From positions 1 to 32,128 of the forward strand of contig CAZZKE010000030.1 in the NCBI GenBank assembly GCA_964655005.1: a stretch of 32,128 nt of DNA, given 5' to 3'. This DNA comes from CAZZKE01 sp964655005. GTDB lineage: Bacteria; Pseudomonadota; Alphaproteobacteria; Rhodospirillales; JABHCV01. The notes beneath the pieces were generated by a model, which did no database searches, was not told the origin of the DNA, and was given only the letters and a program-made list of their open reading frames with translations. Position 1 is the first letter of the stretch, and each line of letters starts with the position of its first letter. Shown piece after piece: positions 1 through 7,689 of the stretch. The translations under genes and the position numbers were made by a program.

Positions 1-676
1 CATCCTGCCGGTCGCTGGGCCGGATCGTCCTTGATATATCTTCCGGATCCTGGCGAAAGCGGATCATGGCGCGGGTCAGGCGGCGCATTGGCCGGACCAT
101 CATGAACAACAGGCTTATGTACACCAACCCCGCCGTCAACAGCGAAATTACGATGGACAGTTGCAATATGCGGGAAGAAAAAGCCAGCATTTCCTCGCGC
201 ATGGGGGCCTCGTCAATGACGATTTCAACGCTTACTCCCGGCGATTTTGGCGACTCGCCGATCACTCGTATGACCCGGTTGTCGTCCCGAAACATGGCCG
301 AATAGGCATCGCTGATCCACGTCAGGAAACGCCCCTGGCGCAGGTCGAAGGTAACATCGACGTTGGGCGGCATGTCCTTGGCCAGCAGCAACATCCGCCG
401 GTTCGGCAGCCTAAGCGCGACCGCGTAGGCTCCGGCTTGATAGAGCAATTCTTCTTCCAAATCCGGGCTGACCATGTTGTCCGGCGTCGCCTCCAGCGCC
501 AGCACCGCGACATGGGCGGTGGCTATGCGCTGTTCCAGATAGGTCTTGCGATAACGCGATATCGACGGCGTGTAGATCAGGAATTCGGCCAACATGACGA
601 AAAAAATCGTCAGCACCAGAAGCCGGGTCGATAGACCCGTCATCGCCGTCGGAAGCGGTTTTTCGTCCTTGTCCAT
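1..676 (-). CDS. sensor histidine kinase, N-terminal part (cut by left window edge)
   Basis: Reading the minus strand from the ATG at 676 gives 225 in-frame residues with no stop; the gene continues past base 1. It has the layout of a membrane two-component sensor. There is a short cytoplasmic start, a first membrane segment at about residues 17-37 and an extracytoplasmic sensor region of about 130 residues. A second membrane segment at about 170-193 is followed by a HAMP-like linker starting RPMRRLTRAMIRF. The catalytic HisKA/HATPase part is outside the window, so the kinase call is inferred from this architecture. The signal it senses is unknown. It is transcribed away from the DUF302 gene, sharing a 262-base upstream region. 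No strong ribosome binding site is visible before the chosen ATG. Confidence 0.7.
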   Translation of the reverse strand, partial: MDKDEKPLPTAMTGLSTRLLVLTIFFVMLAEFLIYTPSISRYRKTYLEQRIATAHVAVLALEATPDNMVSPDLEEELLYQAGAYAVALRLPNRRMLLLAKDMPPNVDVTFDLRQGRFLTWISDAYSAMFRDDNRVIRVIGESPKSPGVSVEIVIDEAPMREEMLAFSSRILQLSIVISLLTAGLVYISLLFMMVRPMRRLTRAMIRFRQDPEDISRTIRPSDRQD

Positions 677-839
677 GTTCGGGATAACTCTATGTAAAAT
701 TGCCATCAAACAGAGCATCAGGGCGCAGTTTGATCCAGTCCATTTGCCTTGTATACCGAAAGTTCGCCGGCGTTCGGCTTTGTCCCGATTATGGTCGTCT
801 CAATGAGTCTTTATCAGTACTCCTTGGTATAACGCATAT

Positions 840-872
840 GTGAACAGGGGATACGAATAAGTGAACATGGGG
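840..872. promoter_or_regulatory. pair of direct repeats GTGAACA(G/-)(T)GGGG, possible operator
   Basis: GTGAACAGGGG begins at 840 and GTGAACATGGGG begins at 861. The starts are 21 bases apart, two helical turns, so a protein could bind both on one DNA face. The second copy runs into an imperfect palindrome centred on GAGCTC (874-879). The pair lies in the divergent region between the sensor kinase (minus) and the DUF302 gene (plus). Regulatory function is inference; no known regulator consensus was recognised. Confidence 0.35.
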
Positions 873-897
873 TGAGCTCCCCGTTTGGTAGTCTCCG

Positions 898-921
898 CCC
901 GATAAAAAATTAACGATCGGG
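898..921 (+). promoter_or_regulatory. hairpin just before the DUF302 ribosome binding site
   Basis: CCCGAT (898-903) and ATCGGG (916-921) form a 6-bp perfect stem around a 12-base A/T-rich loop. It ends a few bases before the AAAAGGGA ribosome-binding sequence of the gene starting at 939. It could affect translation start or RNA stability. The stem is short and may be incidental. Confidence 0.3.
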
Positions 922-938
922 AAAAGGGAATCGCAACC

Positions 939-1436
939 ATGTTTGTTCAATCCATCACAAAATTACTCGCCGTTTCAGCCTTGTTGATCGGGGTCGCCGC
1001 GTGGCCCGGTGATTCGGCCCGCGCCGCCGGCGATGGCCTGATAATCAAGGACAGCGCGTTTAGTGTCGCCAAAACCATCGACCGCTTGGGCATGGCGCTG
1101 GAACGCAAGGGGATCAGGATATTCGGGCGGGTCAATCACGGTAAAGCCGCCAGCAGCATTGGCATGGAAATGACCGAGGCCGAGGTGCTTATCTTTGGTA
1201 CGCCAAAAATCGGCACCCCGCTGATGCAATCCAACCCCATGATCGGCCTTGACCTGCCGCTTAAGGCGCTGGCCTGGAAGGCCGCCGATGGCAGCGTAAA
1301 ACTGGCCTATACAAATCCCGCCTGGCTGGCCGAGCGCTACCGTATCGGTGATCTAGCCAAGGTTTTCAAGGGTATGGCCGGGGCCCTTGACAAGTTCACG
1401 ACCATGGCGACCACGGTCGGCGGGTTGCCCAAGTGA
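939..1436 (+). CDS. secreted DUF302-family protein
   Basis: 165 residues. The N-terminus is a clear Sec signal peptide: a hydrophobic stretch LLAVSALLIGVAAW, then a likely cleavage site after ARA at about residue 29. The rest matches the DUF302 fold. It has the pattern FSVAKTIDRLGMALERKGI, then a conserved middle with EVLIFGTPKIGTPLMQ and a late segment ALAWKAADGSVKLAYTNP. DUF302 proteins are small and occur in many bacteria; their biochemical role is not settled, so none is assigned. The start has AAAAGGGA about 10 bases upstream and a hairpin before that. The downstream histidine kinase begins 60 bases later on the same strand, so co-transcription is possible. Confidence 0.85.
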   Translation: MFVQSITKLLAVSALLIGVAAWPGDSARAAGDGLIIKDSAFSVAKTIDRLGMALERKGIRIFGRVNHGKAASSIGMEMTEAEVLIFGTPKIGTPLMQSNPMIGLDLPLKALAWKAADGSVKLAYTNPAWLAERYRIGDLAKVFKGMAGALDKFTTMATTVGGLPK

Positions 1437-1496
1437 TCCTTGGTATAAGGCCGGCGGCAAATTATTGATTCCTTGAAAAGGTGATGCCCGGCTCCA

Positions 1497-3845
1497 ATGT
1501 CTCAATGGCGCCCGGGATTGTTTCGGGCGGCGCTGACAGGGCCGGAAATGACGACTGAGATAGCGACCGCCCGGCGGCGATGGGCCACTTACTGGATTAT
1601 AGGCATTGGCCTGGCCGTGCCGGGACTGTTCGGTAATGGTATTGATTGGCGGGGCAGCGCCCAGCTTCATACCGTCATGGAAACCGCGTCGACGTTGCTG
1701 GCCGTCCTGATTGGGGTGATGGCGCTGGTCAGATATTACAGTCGACCGGCCAGCCTGTTTCTTTTTATCGGCGCCGGTTTTATCGGCACCGCTTTCCTGG
1801 ACGGTTTTCACACCATCGTTACCTCGACCTATTTCAAGCCGATGATGCCCTCGGACCTGCCCTCTCTGATACCCTGGAGCTGGGTCGCTTCGCGGCAGTT
1901 TTTGGCGATCCTGATGTTTCTGAGCTGGCTTGACTGGCTGCGCGAAAATCGCCTGGGTTCCGCCGGTCGGAATTTCGAGCGGGTGGTCTATACCGGAACC
2001 GCCATTTTTACCCTGGCCAGCTTTCTGTTCTTCGCCTTCGTCCCCCTGCCCAGGGCCTACTACCCTGAATTATTGTTCCAGCGCCCGGAAGAATTCGCCC
2101 CGGCGCTGTTTTTTCTGTTGGCCCTGATCGGTTACCTGCGCAAGGGCCGCTGGCGCAACGATGCCTTCGAACACTGGCTGGTGCTGTCGCTGATCGTCGG
2201 TTTTGTCGGCCAGGCCGCTTACATGTCCTTGTCGGGCCAGCTTTTCGATTACGAGTTCGATCTTGCCCATGCTCTCAAGAAAGTCAGTTACATCTGCGTA
2301 TTGAGCGGCCTGTTGATTAACATGTATGTGGTTTTCCGCCGCGAAGTCGCGACTACCCGGTCGCTCAAGGCAAGTGAAAATCGGGTTCGGGCGATCGTCG
2401 ATAATATCTTCGATGGCATTATCACCATTAATGACCGCGGCATCATCCAGTCGATCAACCCGGCGACCGAGGAAATTTTCGGCTATCCGGCCAGCCAGTT
2501 GATCGCGCGAAACATCAAGATGCTGACCCCGGAACCCCACCGCAGCGCCCACGACGGCTATATCCAAAACTACCTTAATACCGGCGAGGCCAAGATCATC
2601 GGGATCGGTCGCGAGGTCGAGGGACAGCGCGCCGACGGATCAACTTTTCCAATGGAACTGGAAATCGCCGAACTGTGGGTGGCCGGCGAGAGGTTATTTC
2701 TTGGTATTGTCCGCGATATTACCGAGCGCAAGAAAGCCGATCAGGCAAAATCCGATTTCGTTTCGACCGTCAGCCACGAACTGCGGACGCCGTTGACCTC
2801 AATCAAAGGCTCGCTGGGCCTGATTCGCTCGGGCTCCGTCGGTCAACTTCCCGAGAAACTCGAATCGATGCTGGAAATCGCCTACAACAATAGCGATCGA
2901 TTGGTACTGTTGATTAACGATATATTGGATATGGATAAAATCAACGCCGGCAAGATGGATTTCCAGATGCTGCCGATGGAAGTCATATCGCTAATCGATG
3001 ACGCCATCGAGGCGAACAAGGGATATGGCGAAGAATACGGGGTTTCGTTCGTCCGGCTGGGCCTTGAAGAGCCGGCCCTGGTGCTGGGCGACAAGGATCG
3101 TCTGATGCAGGTTATGTCAAACCTGATGTCAAACGCCGCCAAGTTTTCGCCCGAAGGAGAGACCGTGGAACTGTCGGTCAGCCGTCGTCAGGACCTTATC
3201 CGTGTCGCCGTCAGGGACAAGGGACCGGGTGTTTCAGATGAATTCAAGGCCGATATATTCGAGAAATTTTCCCAGGCCGATTCTTCCGACACCAGACAAA
3301 AAGGCGGCACCGGGCTGGGCTTGTCTATCACCAAGGCAATTGTCAAACGGCACGGCGGGACCATCGGTTTTGATAGTCGGGCCGGCAGCGGCGCGACTTT
3401 TTATATCGACCTTCCGCAACTGGAGCGGCCGCCAGAGGTCTCGCCGCCGTCGGCGAACGACGACGGCAAGCCCCGTATTCTCCATGTCGAGGACAACGAG
3501 GATGTCCGCCGGGTGATCGCCGCCCTGTTGGCCGGCACCGCCCAGGTTATTACCGCCGGGTCCATTGGCGAAGCCAGGGACTTACTGCGGCGGCAGGAAT
3601 TTGATCTGGTCATCCTGGATCTGATATTGCCGGACGGCGACGGCGAAACCCTGCTGCCGCTGCCGGCCAGGCCGGGCCGGTCGCGAACTCCGGCAATCGT
3701 GTTCTCGGTCAATGATGTATCGCCACGGACGACGACCGGCATCAAGGCGGTGCTGGTCAAGTCGCAAACCAGCAACGAACATTTACTGCAAACTATCCGT
3801 GCGGTGATCGAGGCCGGGATGGCAAATTCACATCAAGAAGAATAG
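1497..3845 (+). CDS. membrane hybrid sensor histidine kinase (MASE-like, PAS, HisKA, HATPase, REC)
   Basis: 782 residues. Residues about 28-285 hold seven or so hydrophobic segments with a FLDGFHTIV motif, resembling MASE3-type membrane sensor domains. A PAS domain follows at about 295-415 (IVDNIFDGIITINDRGIIQSINPA). Then come HisKA with phospho-acceptor His427 in SHELRTPLTSIKG, and HATPase_c with an N-box (NLMSNAAKFSPEG) and glycine boxes (DKGPGVSDE, GGTGLGLSI). A C-terminal receiver domain starts near residue 660 with phospho-acceptor Asp708 in LVILDLILPDGDG. This is a hybrid kinase that should pass phosphate from His427 to Asp708 and on to a partner not in this window. The start is uncertain: ATG 1497 has AAAAGG about 16 bases upstream, while the in-frame ATG at 1548 has a closer AGGG. 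Both keep all domains. Confidence 0.9.
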   Translation: MSQWRPGLFRAALTGPEMTTEIATARRRWATYWIIGIGLAVPGLFGNGIDWRGSAQLHTVMETASTLLAVLIGVMALVRYYSRPASLFLFIGAGFIGTAFLDGFHTIVTSTYFKPMMPSDLPSLIPWSWVASRQFLAILMFLSWLDWLRENRLGSAGRNFERVVYTGTAIFTLASFLFFAFVPLPRAYYPELLFQRPEEFAPALFFLLALIGYLRKGRWRNDAFEHWLVLSLIVGFVGQAAYMSLSGQLFDYEFDLAHALKKVSYICVLSGLLINMYVVFRREVATTRSLKASENRVRAIVDNIFDGIITINDRGIIQSINPATEEIFGYPASQLIARNIKMLTPEPHRSAHDGYIQNYLNTGEAKIIGIGREVEGQRADGSTFPMELEIAELWVAGERLFLGIVRDITERKKADQAKSDFVSTVSHELRTPLTSIKGSLGLIRSGSVGQLPEKLESMLEIAYNNSDRLVLLINDILDMDKINAGKMDFQMLPMEVISLIDDAIEANKGYGEEYGVSFVRLGLEEPALVLGDKDRLMQVMSNLMSNAAKFSPEGETVELSVSRRQDLIRVAVRDKGPGVSDEFKADIFEKFSQADSSDTRQKGGTGLGLSITKAIVKRHGGTIGFDSRAGSGATFYIDLPQLERPPEVSPPSANDDGKPRILHVEDNEDVRRVIAALLAGTAQVITAGSIGEARDLLRRQEFDLVILDLILPDGDGETLLPLPARPGRSRTPAIVFSVNDVSPRTTTGIKAVLVKSQTSNEHLLQTIRAVIEAGMANSHQEE

Positions 3846-3894
3846 TTCATTTATTTTAAATAATAAAATGACCCAGTTTCTTCATTTTACCCGG

Positions 3895-4665
3895 TTATAG
3901 TTGCCGGGTGTAGACCCAGGTATCGTCGTCGGACAGGTGGGCCTGCCAGGCGTAGCCGCCGTCGGTGAAGCTTTTCAGGTCCTCGGGTAGTTTCAGGCGG
4001 TTGACTATCATGTACCGGGCCATCATGCCGCGCGCCCGTTTGGCGAACAAGCCGAGTATCCGGGCCTCACCGTTTTTTACTTCCTTGAAAACCGGGGTAA
4101 TGACCCGGCTTTTCATTTGCTTGCGGCGCGCCGCCTTGAAATATTCATTCGAGGCCAGGTTGATGACCGCCGCCTGCCGGTCGCCGGCGGCGGCTTCGTC
4201 GATTGCCCCGGCCAGTCGGTCGCCCCAAAATTGATAAAGATCGGCGCCGCGCGCGGTGTTCAGCCGACGGCTCATTTCCAGCCGGTAGGGCTGGATAAGG
4301 TCGAGCGGCCGCAGCATGCCGTAAAGCCCGGACAAAATCCGCAGATGATTCTGGGCGAAGGCCAGGTCATCGGCGCTCAGGGTTTTGGCGTCGAGACCGA
4401 CATAGGTATCGCCATTGAAAACCAGCACCGCCTGACGGGCATTGGCGGTGGTAAAAGGCGTCGAGAAGGCCCTGAAGCGCCGAAAATTAAGTTCCGTAAG
4501 CTTGTCGCTAAGTTTCATCAGGCGCTGCAATTCGGCCCGGCTCAATTTCCGCACCGATTCCACCAATTCCTCGGAATCTTCCAGGAACCGTGGCTGGCTG
4601 TGCGGCAAATCGACCGCCAGATCGCTGAAATCAAGTTTCTTGGCCGGCGAAATCAGGGCAAGCAT
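3895..4665 (-). CDS. yaaA: YaaA family peroxide-stress protein
   Basis: 256 residues from the ATG at 4665, close to the usual YaaA length. The family hallmark MLALISPAKKLDF opens the protein. Conserved blocks follow: NGDTYVGLDA, LRILSGLYGMLRPLDLIQPYRLEM, YQFWGD, VINLASNEY and FKEVKNGEARILGLFAKRARGMMARY. In E. coli, YaaA lowers free intracellular iron during peroxide stress and so limits DNA damage; the fold binds DNA in vitro. The start was chosen at 4665, not at an upstream in-frame ATG at 4692, because GGAGG lies about 10 bases before it and the family always begins at MLALISPAKK. It is divergent from msrB, another oxidative-damage gene, across 79 bases. Confidence 0.95.
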   Translation of the reverse strand: MLALISPAKKLDFSDLAVDLPHSQPRFLEDSEELVESVRKLSRAELQRLMKLSDKLTELNFRRFRAFSTPFTTANARQAVLVFNGDTYVGLDAKTLSADDLAFAQNHLRILSGLYGMLRPLDLIQPYRLEMSRRLNTARGADLYQFWGDRLAGAIDEAAAGDRQAAVINLASNEYFKAARRKQMKSRVITPVFKEVKNGEARILGLFAKRARGMMARYMIVNRLKLPEDLKSFTDGGYAWQAHLSDDDTWVYTRQL

Positions 4666-4744
4666 GGACGCGTGCCTCCGTTGATGGTTCAATATTGGAA
4701 TGGTTTTAACAACTTATCCAGGACGTCACAACCGGAGCGGTTTC

Positions 4745-5140
4745 ATGAGCGAAAAAATTACCATGACCAGAGCGCAATGGCGGGCCCGACTGACCCCGGA
4801 GCAATTCGCCGTGTGCCGCGATAAGGCAACGGAACCACCCTTCAGCGGCAAGTACGACGGCGCCGACCTGAACGGCGTATATGTCTGCGTGTGCTGCGCC
4901 CAGGAATTGTTTGGATCGTCCGCCAAGTTCGATGCGGGCTGTGGCTGGCCCAGTTTTTCGCAGGCCATCAACCAGGATAGTACCCATCAACGGCGGGATT
5001 CCAGTCTCGGCATGAACCGTACTGAAGTCGCATGTTCGCGCTGCGGCGCGCATCTTGGCCATGTTTTCGACGACGGTCCGGAACCGACCGGCCGGCGCTA
5101 TTGCATCAATTCGGTGGCGCTGGATTTCAAGGATGAATAG
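4745..5140 (+). CDS. msrB: peptide-methionine (R)-S-oxide reductase MsrB
   Basis: 131 residues. MsrB reduces the R-epimer of methionine sulfoxide in proteins using thioredoxin. All family landmarks are present. Structural zinc would be held by C48, C51, C97 and C100 (CVCC and CSRCGAHLGHVF). The catalytic cysteine is C120 in RRYCINSVALDF. C66 in FDAGCGWPSF sits where the resolving cysteine of many MsrB proteins lies. No signal peptide is seen, so it is cytosolic. The ATG at 4745 has CCGGAG upstream and fits the usual family length; an upstream in-frame ATG at 4700 would add a non-conserved leader. Divergent from yaaA; the lipoprotein gene follows 27 bases later. Confidence 0.96.
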   Translation: MSEKITMTRAQWRARLTPEQFAVCRDKATEPPFSGKYDGADLNGVYVCVCCAQELFGSSAKFDAGCGWPSFSQAINQDSTHQRRDSSLGMNRTEVACSRCGAHLGHVFDDGPEPTGRRYCINSVALDFKDE

Positions 5141-5167
5141 TCGGGCCGGATGCGCTAGATTTCACGG

Positions 5168-5755
5168 ATGAACAAAATAGTCATCGTCGTTTTTTTCGCC
5201 CTGGCCCTGGCCGGATGTGCCGGCAATGGCGCATCGGGGCCGCCCAAGGTTGTCGAGCAGCCCCGCCATTTTGATTTCGACAAGGCGGTCGCCGATATAA
5301 AAGCGGGCGGGGCTGCCATCGATAGTGGGGATTTTCCGGGCGCCATTCGGTCGCTGCAAGCCGGCCTTGTGCTGTGGCCGGCCCATCAGCCGGGCTGGGC
5401 GGCGCTGGCCCGGGCGTACCGGATGGGCGGCGATGAGCGGGGCGCCAACTATGCCGGATATTTCGCCGAACGCATTGAATGGGCCAATTCCCTGCACGGA
5501 ACGACCGCCGCCAATGCCTTCGACAACATCGCCCTGATCGATGCCGAAAAACCATTTGCCGACCGCCGCGTCGTGCAAACGGCGGCCCTGCTGTCGGCCT
5601 TCTACCGGCAGGGCGAGGCCAGACTCAGGGGCATTCAGGCGGCCGGCTTCGAGGCTCGGCAAACCTTCGGCCAGCGCTACCTGATCTACCCGGTGGCGGT
5701 CGCCACCGGCGGCCTGGTCGTTTACCAGTTGATGCGGGCGGCCGGTTTCAATTAA
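5168..5755 (+). CDS. small lipoprotein with a TPR-like region
   Basis: 195 residues. The start MNKIVIVVFFALALAGCAG is a lipoprotein signal peptide with lipobox LAGC; Cys17 would be lipidated. Residues about 40-95 (KAVADIKAGGAAIDSGDFPGAIRSL..., then QPGWAALARAYRMGGD) read like one or two tetratricopeptide repeats, usually used for protein contacts. A hydrophobic segment near the C-terminus (YPVAVATGGLVVYQLM) could touch the membrane. No specific function is recognisable. It follows msrB closely on the same strand without a visible terminator. Its stop overlaps the stop of the convergent lyase gene by two bases (ttaa). Confidence 0.75.
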   Translation: MNKIVIVVFFALALAGCAGNGASGPPKVVEQPRHFDFDKAVADIKAGGAAIDSGDFPGAIRSLQAGLVLWPAHQPGWAALARAYRMGGDERGANYAGYFAERIEWANSLHGTTAANAFDNIALIDAEKPFADRRVVQTAALLSAFYRQGEARLRGIQAAGFEARQTFGQRYLIYPVAVATGGLVVYQLMRAAGFN

Positions 5756-7689
5756 TCGTCGAAAATGCCGTATCCCGGTGAAAATTTCAGATCCAGTCCC
5801 AGATATTCGCGCAATGCCGCGCCATCGGAAAATTCTTTCGGTTCTATCTGCCGACCCCGGTCATGGCCGTCGGCAAAGCCATCGGTAATACGAATGTGGC
5901 CATCGCCGATCACCACCCGCCGATGCAGCGGTTTGCCGTGGCCGCAATGCCGGCCTTCGAAGCGATCCGTGGAAAAGCCTAGACATTGCGCCCTGGCCCG
6001 ATCCTCAAGCCGGAACATACCCAGTTTCAGGCTGGCCGGTTCACCCTCGCCGCCGACCGGTACGAAGTGGGCCCTGGCCGAACGGTAGGCGTCGCGGAGC
6101 GGTGGCGACGCAGTATAAACGCCGGTCCCGGGATCGGCGATCCAGTCCTCGCCATCGATATTCAATTCGACCGCCAGTTGATCGTTATGGGCGTGGCCGC
6201 CGTTGCCGTTCTGGCCGATTGGACCGCAACGCACGGACAGGAAAAAACGCGGCGAGCGCCAGCCGTACAGGCCGAAATCCGGATAGCCGAAGGCGGTAAT
6301 CCCGCCAAGTACCGATTCATCCGGTGGCGTTATTATGATATCGCCGGTAACGTTCAGGGGGCAGGGGTCCGCCGAAACCTGGAAACGATTCAGGGCCGCC
6401 GGTTCGCCCGCCGCCGGCATCGTGACCCCGCCCGCCAGCAATGAAACGACATAACCCGCGAAGGCCGTTTCCGGCCCGGCGAAGGCGGCCAGGTCGGGCC
6501 GCCCGAACAGGCCGTCGATGGCGCCGACCAAGGCCCGGTGATCGAGTTCCGGCGACGGACACAGCTTGAACAGGTGGCCACTGTCGTTATCGCCGATCTG
6601 CACGACCCGACCGTTCGGCTTGGTCGCGTGCATGGAAAATTCGGCCATTCGTTGCAGCCGTTCGAACCGGCCCGGCGGCAATTCCCGCCCCATCCCCAGC
6701 AACAGCGCCGTGCCATAGACCGCCATTTCCGCCGACAGCAGGTGATAGCCGGTCGAGGCCTCGAAATTGGCCCCGTCGCCGGTGAACTGGCGTTCGATCT
6801 CGGCGATGAATTCGGGACCGGCGAATTCAAGCCAGCCGTCGCGTTCCGCCGACGGCGGCGAGTAGGCCCCGACGAACAGCAGGCCGACAAGGTCGGCAAG
6901 GTAATGATTGCCGCGATGTTCTCCGTCGTTTTCCAGATTGGCGAATATATGGCGGCCATGGGCAATGACCAGCGCGTCGAATTCGCGCTCGAACGGCGCG
7001 TCGAATTCTCTGGCCATCAGATCACGGGCCAACAGCATGTTGGCGATGCGGATCGCCACGTCCATGGCGCACATCCAGTTGACCCCATAGCCGGGTGGAT
7101 TGGCGGCGGCGAAGTCCAACACCTGATTACGGAACTCGTCGGCCCATCGGCCGGTCGGCTCGGCCAGATCGCAACACGCCAGCCACGGCAGATGCTGGCA
7201 GCGGGCCAGTTCCCAGGGAACCTTGACATCTACCCCTGGCCGGTGCCCATAGGGCAGCGATCCGGACAGTCGGTCAGCCGGCCAGCGATAACCGGATTTA
7301 AAATCGACCCGCCAGTCGATAGGCCGGTATGACGGGTCGATCAGCCGACGAATGGCGGCGGCGCGGCGGCGATTACCCGGCGACAGGTTCGCCGGATCGC
7401 CAGTCGCCTCGACCACGATCGGGCCGGACCCAAGCAGATCGAAGCGATGCGCCAGCACCGGCTGACAAAATTCTTTCACAGTCTCCGGCAGCCGCCCGGC
7501 GTCCACCGGGCCGAGCATGCTGACCATCGGCGCCGGCCCGGCGGCCAATGGCGCGTAGCTTTCGCGATGCCGCCATAATACCTGACGCAGCCGCGACCGG
7601 ATAATTTTGCCCATGTACCGGGTGGCCTTGCCGGCGACCGCTTGCGGCGACAGGCCGAATGCGTATCGCGCCAGATGTAACAGGCTCAT
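5752..7689 (-). CDS. heparinase II/III family protein (polysaccharide lyase-like)
   Basis: 645 residues. The N-terminal two thirds form the helical toroid typical of alginate/heparinase lyases, and the C-terminal third is the beta-sandwich Heparinase_II_III domain. Candidate catalytic residues are N261-H262 in ENDGEHRGNHY, Y315-H316 in STGYHLL and H499/H501 in NGGHAHNDQLAVEL, followed by DPGTGVYT and SARAH. Such lyases cut uronic-acid polysaccharides by beta-elimination. In polysaccharide gene clusters they probably trim or release the polymer made by the same operon. No Sec signal peptide is evident, which leaves its compartment open. It is last in the operon, with ATG overlapping the stop of the preceding glycosyltransferase (ATGA at 7689-7686). 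Confidence 0.88.
   Translation of the reverse strand: MSLLHLARYAFGLSPQAVAGKATRYMGKIIRSRLRQVLWRHRESYAPLAAGPAPMVSMLGPVDAGRLPETVKEFCQPVLAHRFDLLGSGPIVVEATGDPANLSPGNRRRAAAIRRLIDPSYRPIDWRVDFKSGYRWPADRLSGSLPYGHRPGVDVKVPWELARCQHLPWLACCDLAEPTGRWADEFRNQVLDFAAANPPGYGVNWMCAMDVAIRIANMLLARDLMAREFDAPFEREFDALVIAHGRHIFANLENDGEHRGNHYLADLVGLLFVGAYSPPSAERDGWLEFAGPEFIAEIERQFTGDGANFEASTGYHLLSAEMAVYGTALLLGMGRELPPGRFERLQRMAEFSMHATKPNGRVVQIGDNDSGHLFKLCPSPELDHRALVGAIDGLFGRPDLAAFAGPETAFAGYVVSLLAGGVTMPAAGEPAALNRFQVSADPCPLNVTGDIIITPPDESVLGGITAFGYPDFGLYGWRSPRFFLSVRCGPIGQNGNGGHAHNDQLAVELNIDGEDWIADPGTGVYTASPPLRDAYRSARAHFVPVGGEGEPASLKLGMFRLEDRARAQCLGFSTDRFEGRHCGHGKPLHRRVVIGDGHIRITDGFADGHDRGRQIEPKEFSDGAALREYLGLDLKFSPGYGIFDD

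Noticed and set aside
66..634. Plus-strand open frames over the left edge
   Set aside because: They are antisense to a continuous minus-strand frame of 225 residues with clear membrane segments and a HAMP-like linker; their translations look like shadow frames.
840..872. CRP/FNR-type binding site
   Set aside because: The GTGAACA boxes are direct repeats, not the inverted TGTGA/TCACA or TTGAT/ATCAA arrangement needed for that family.
3850..3909. Terminator between the hybrid kinase and yaaA
   Set aside because: TTTATT/AATAAA and ACCCGG/CCGGGT can form short stems, but neither is followed by a proper T-run in the right direction; too weak to call.
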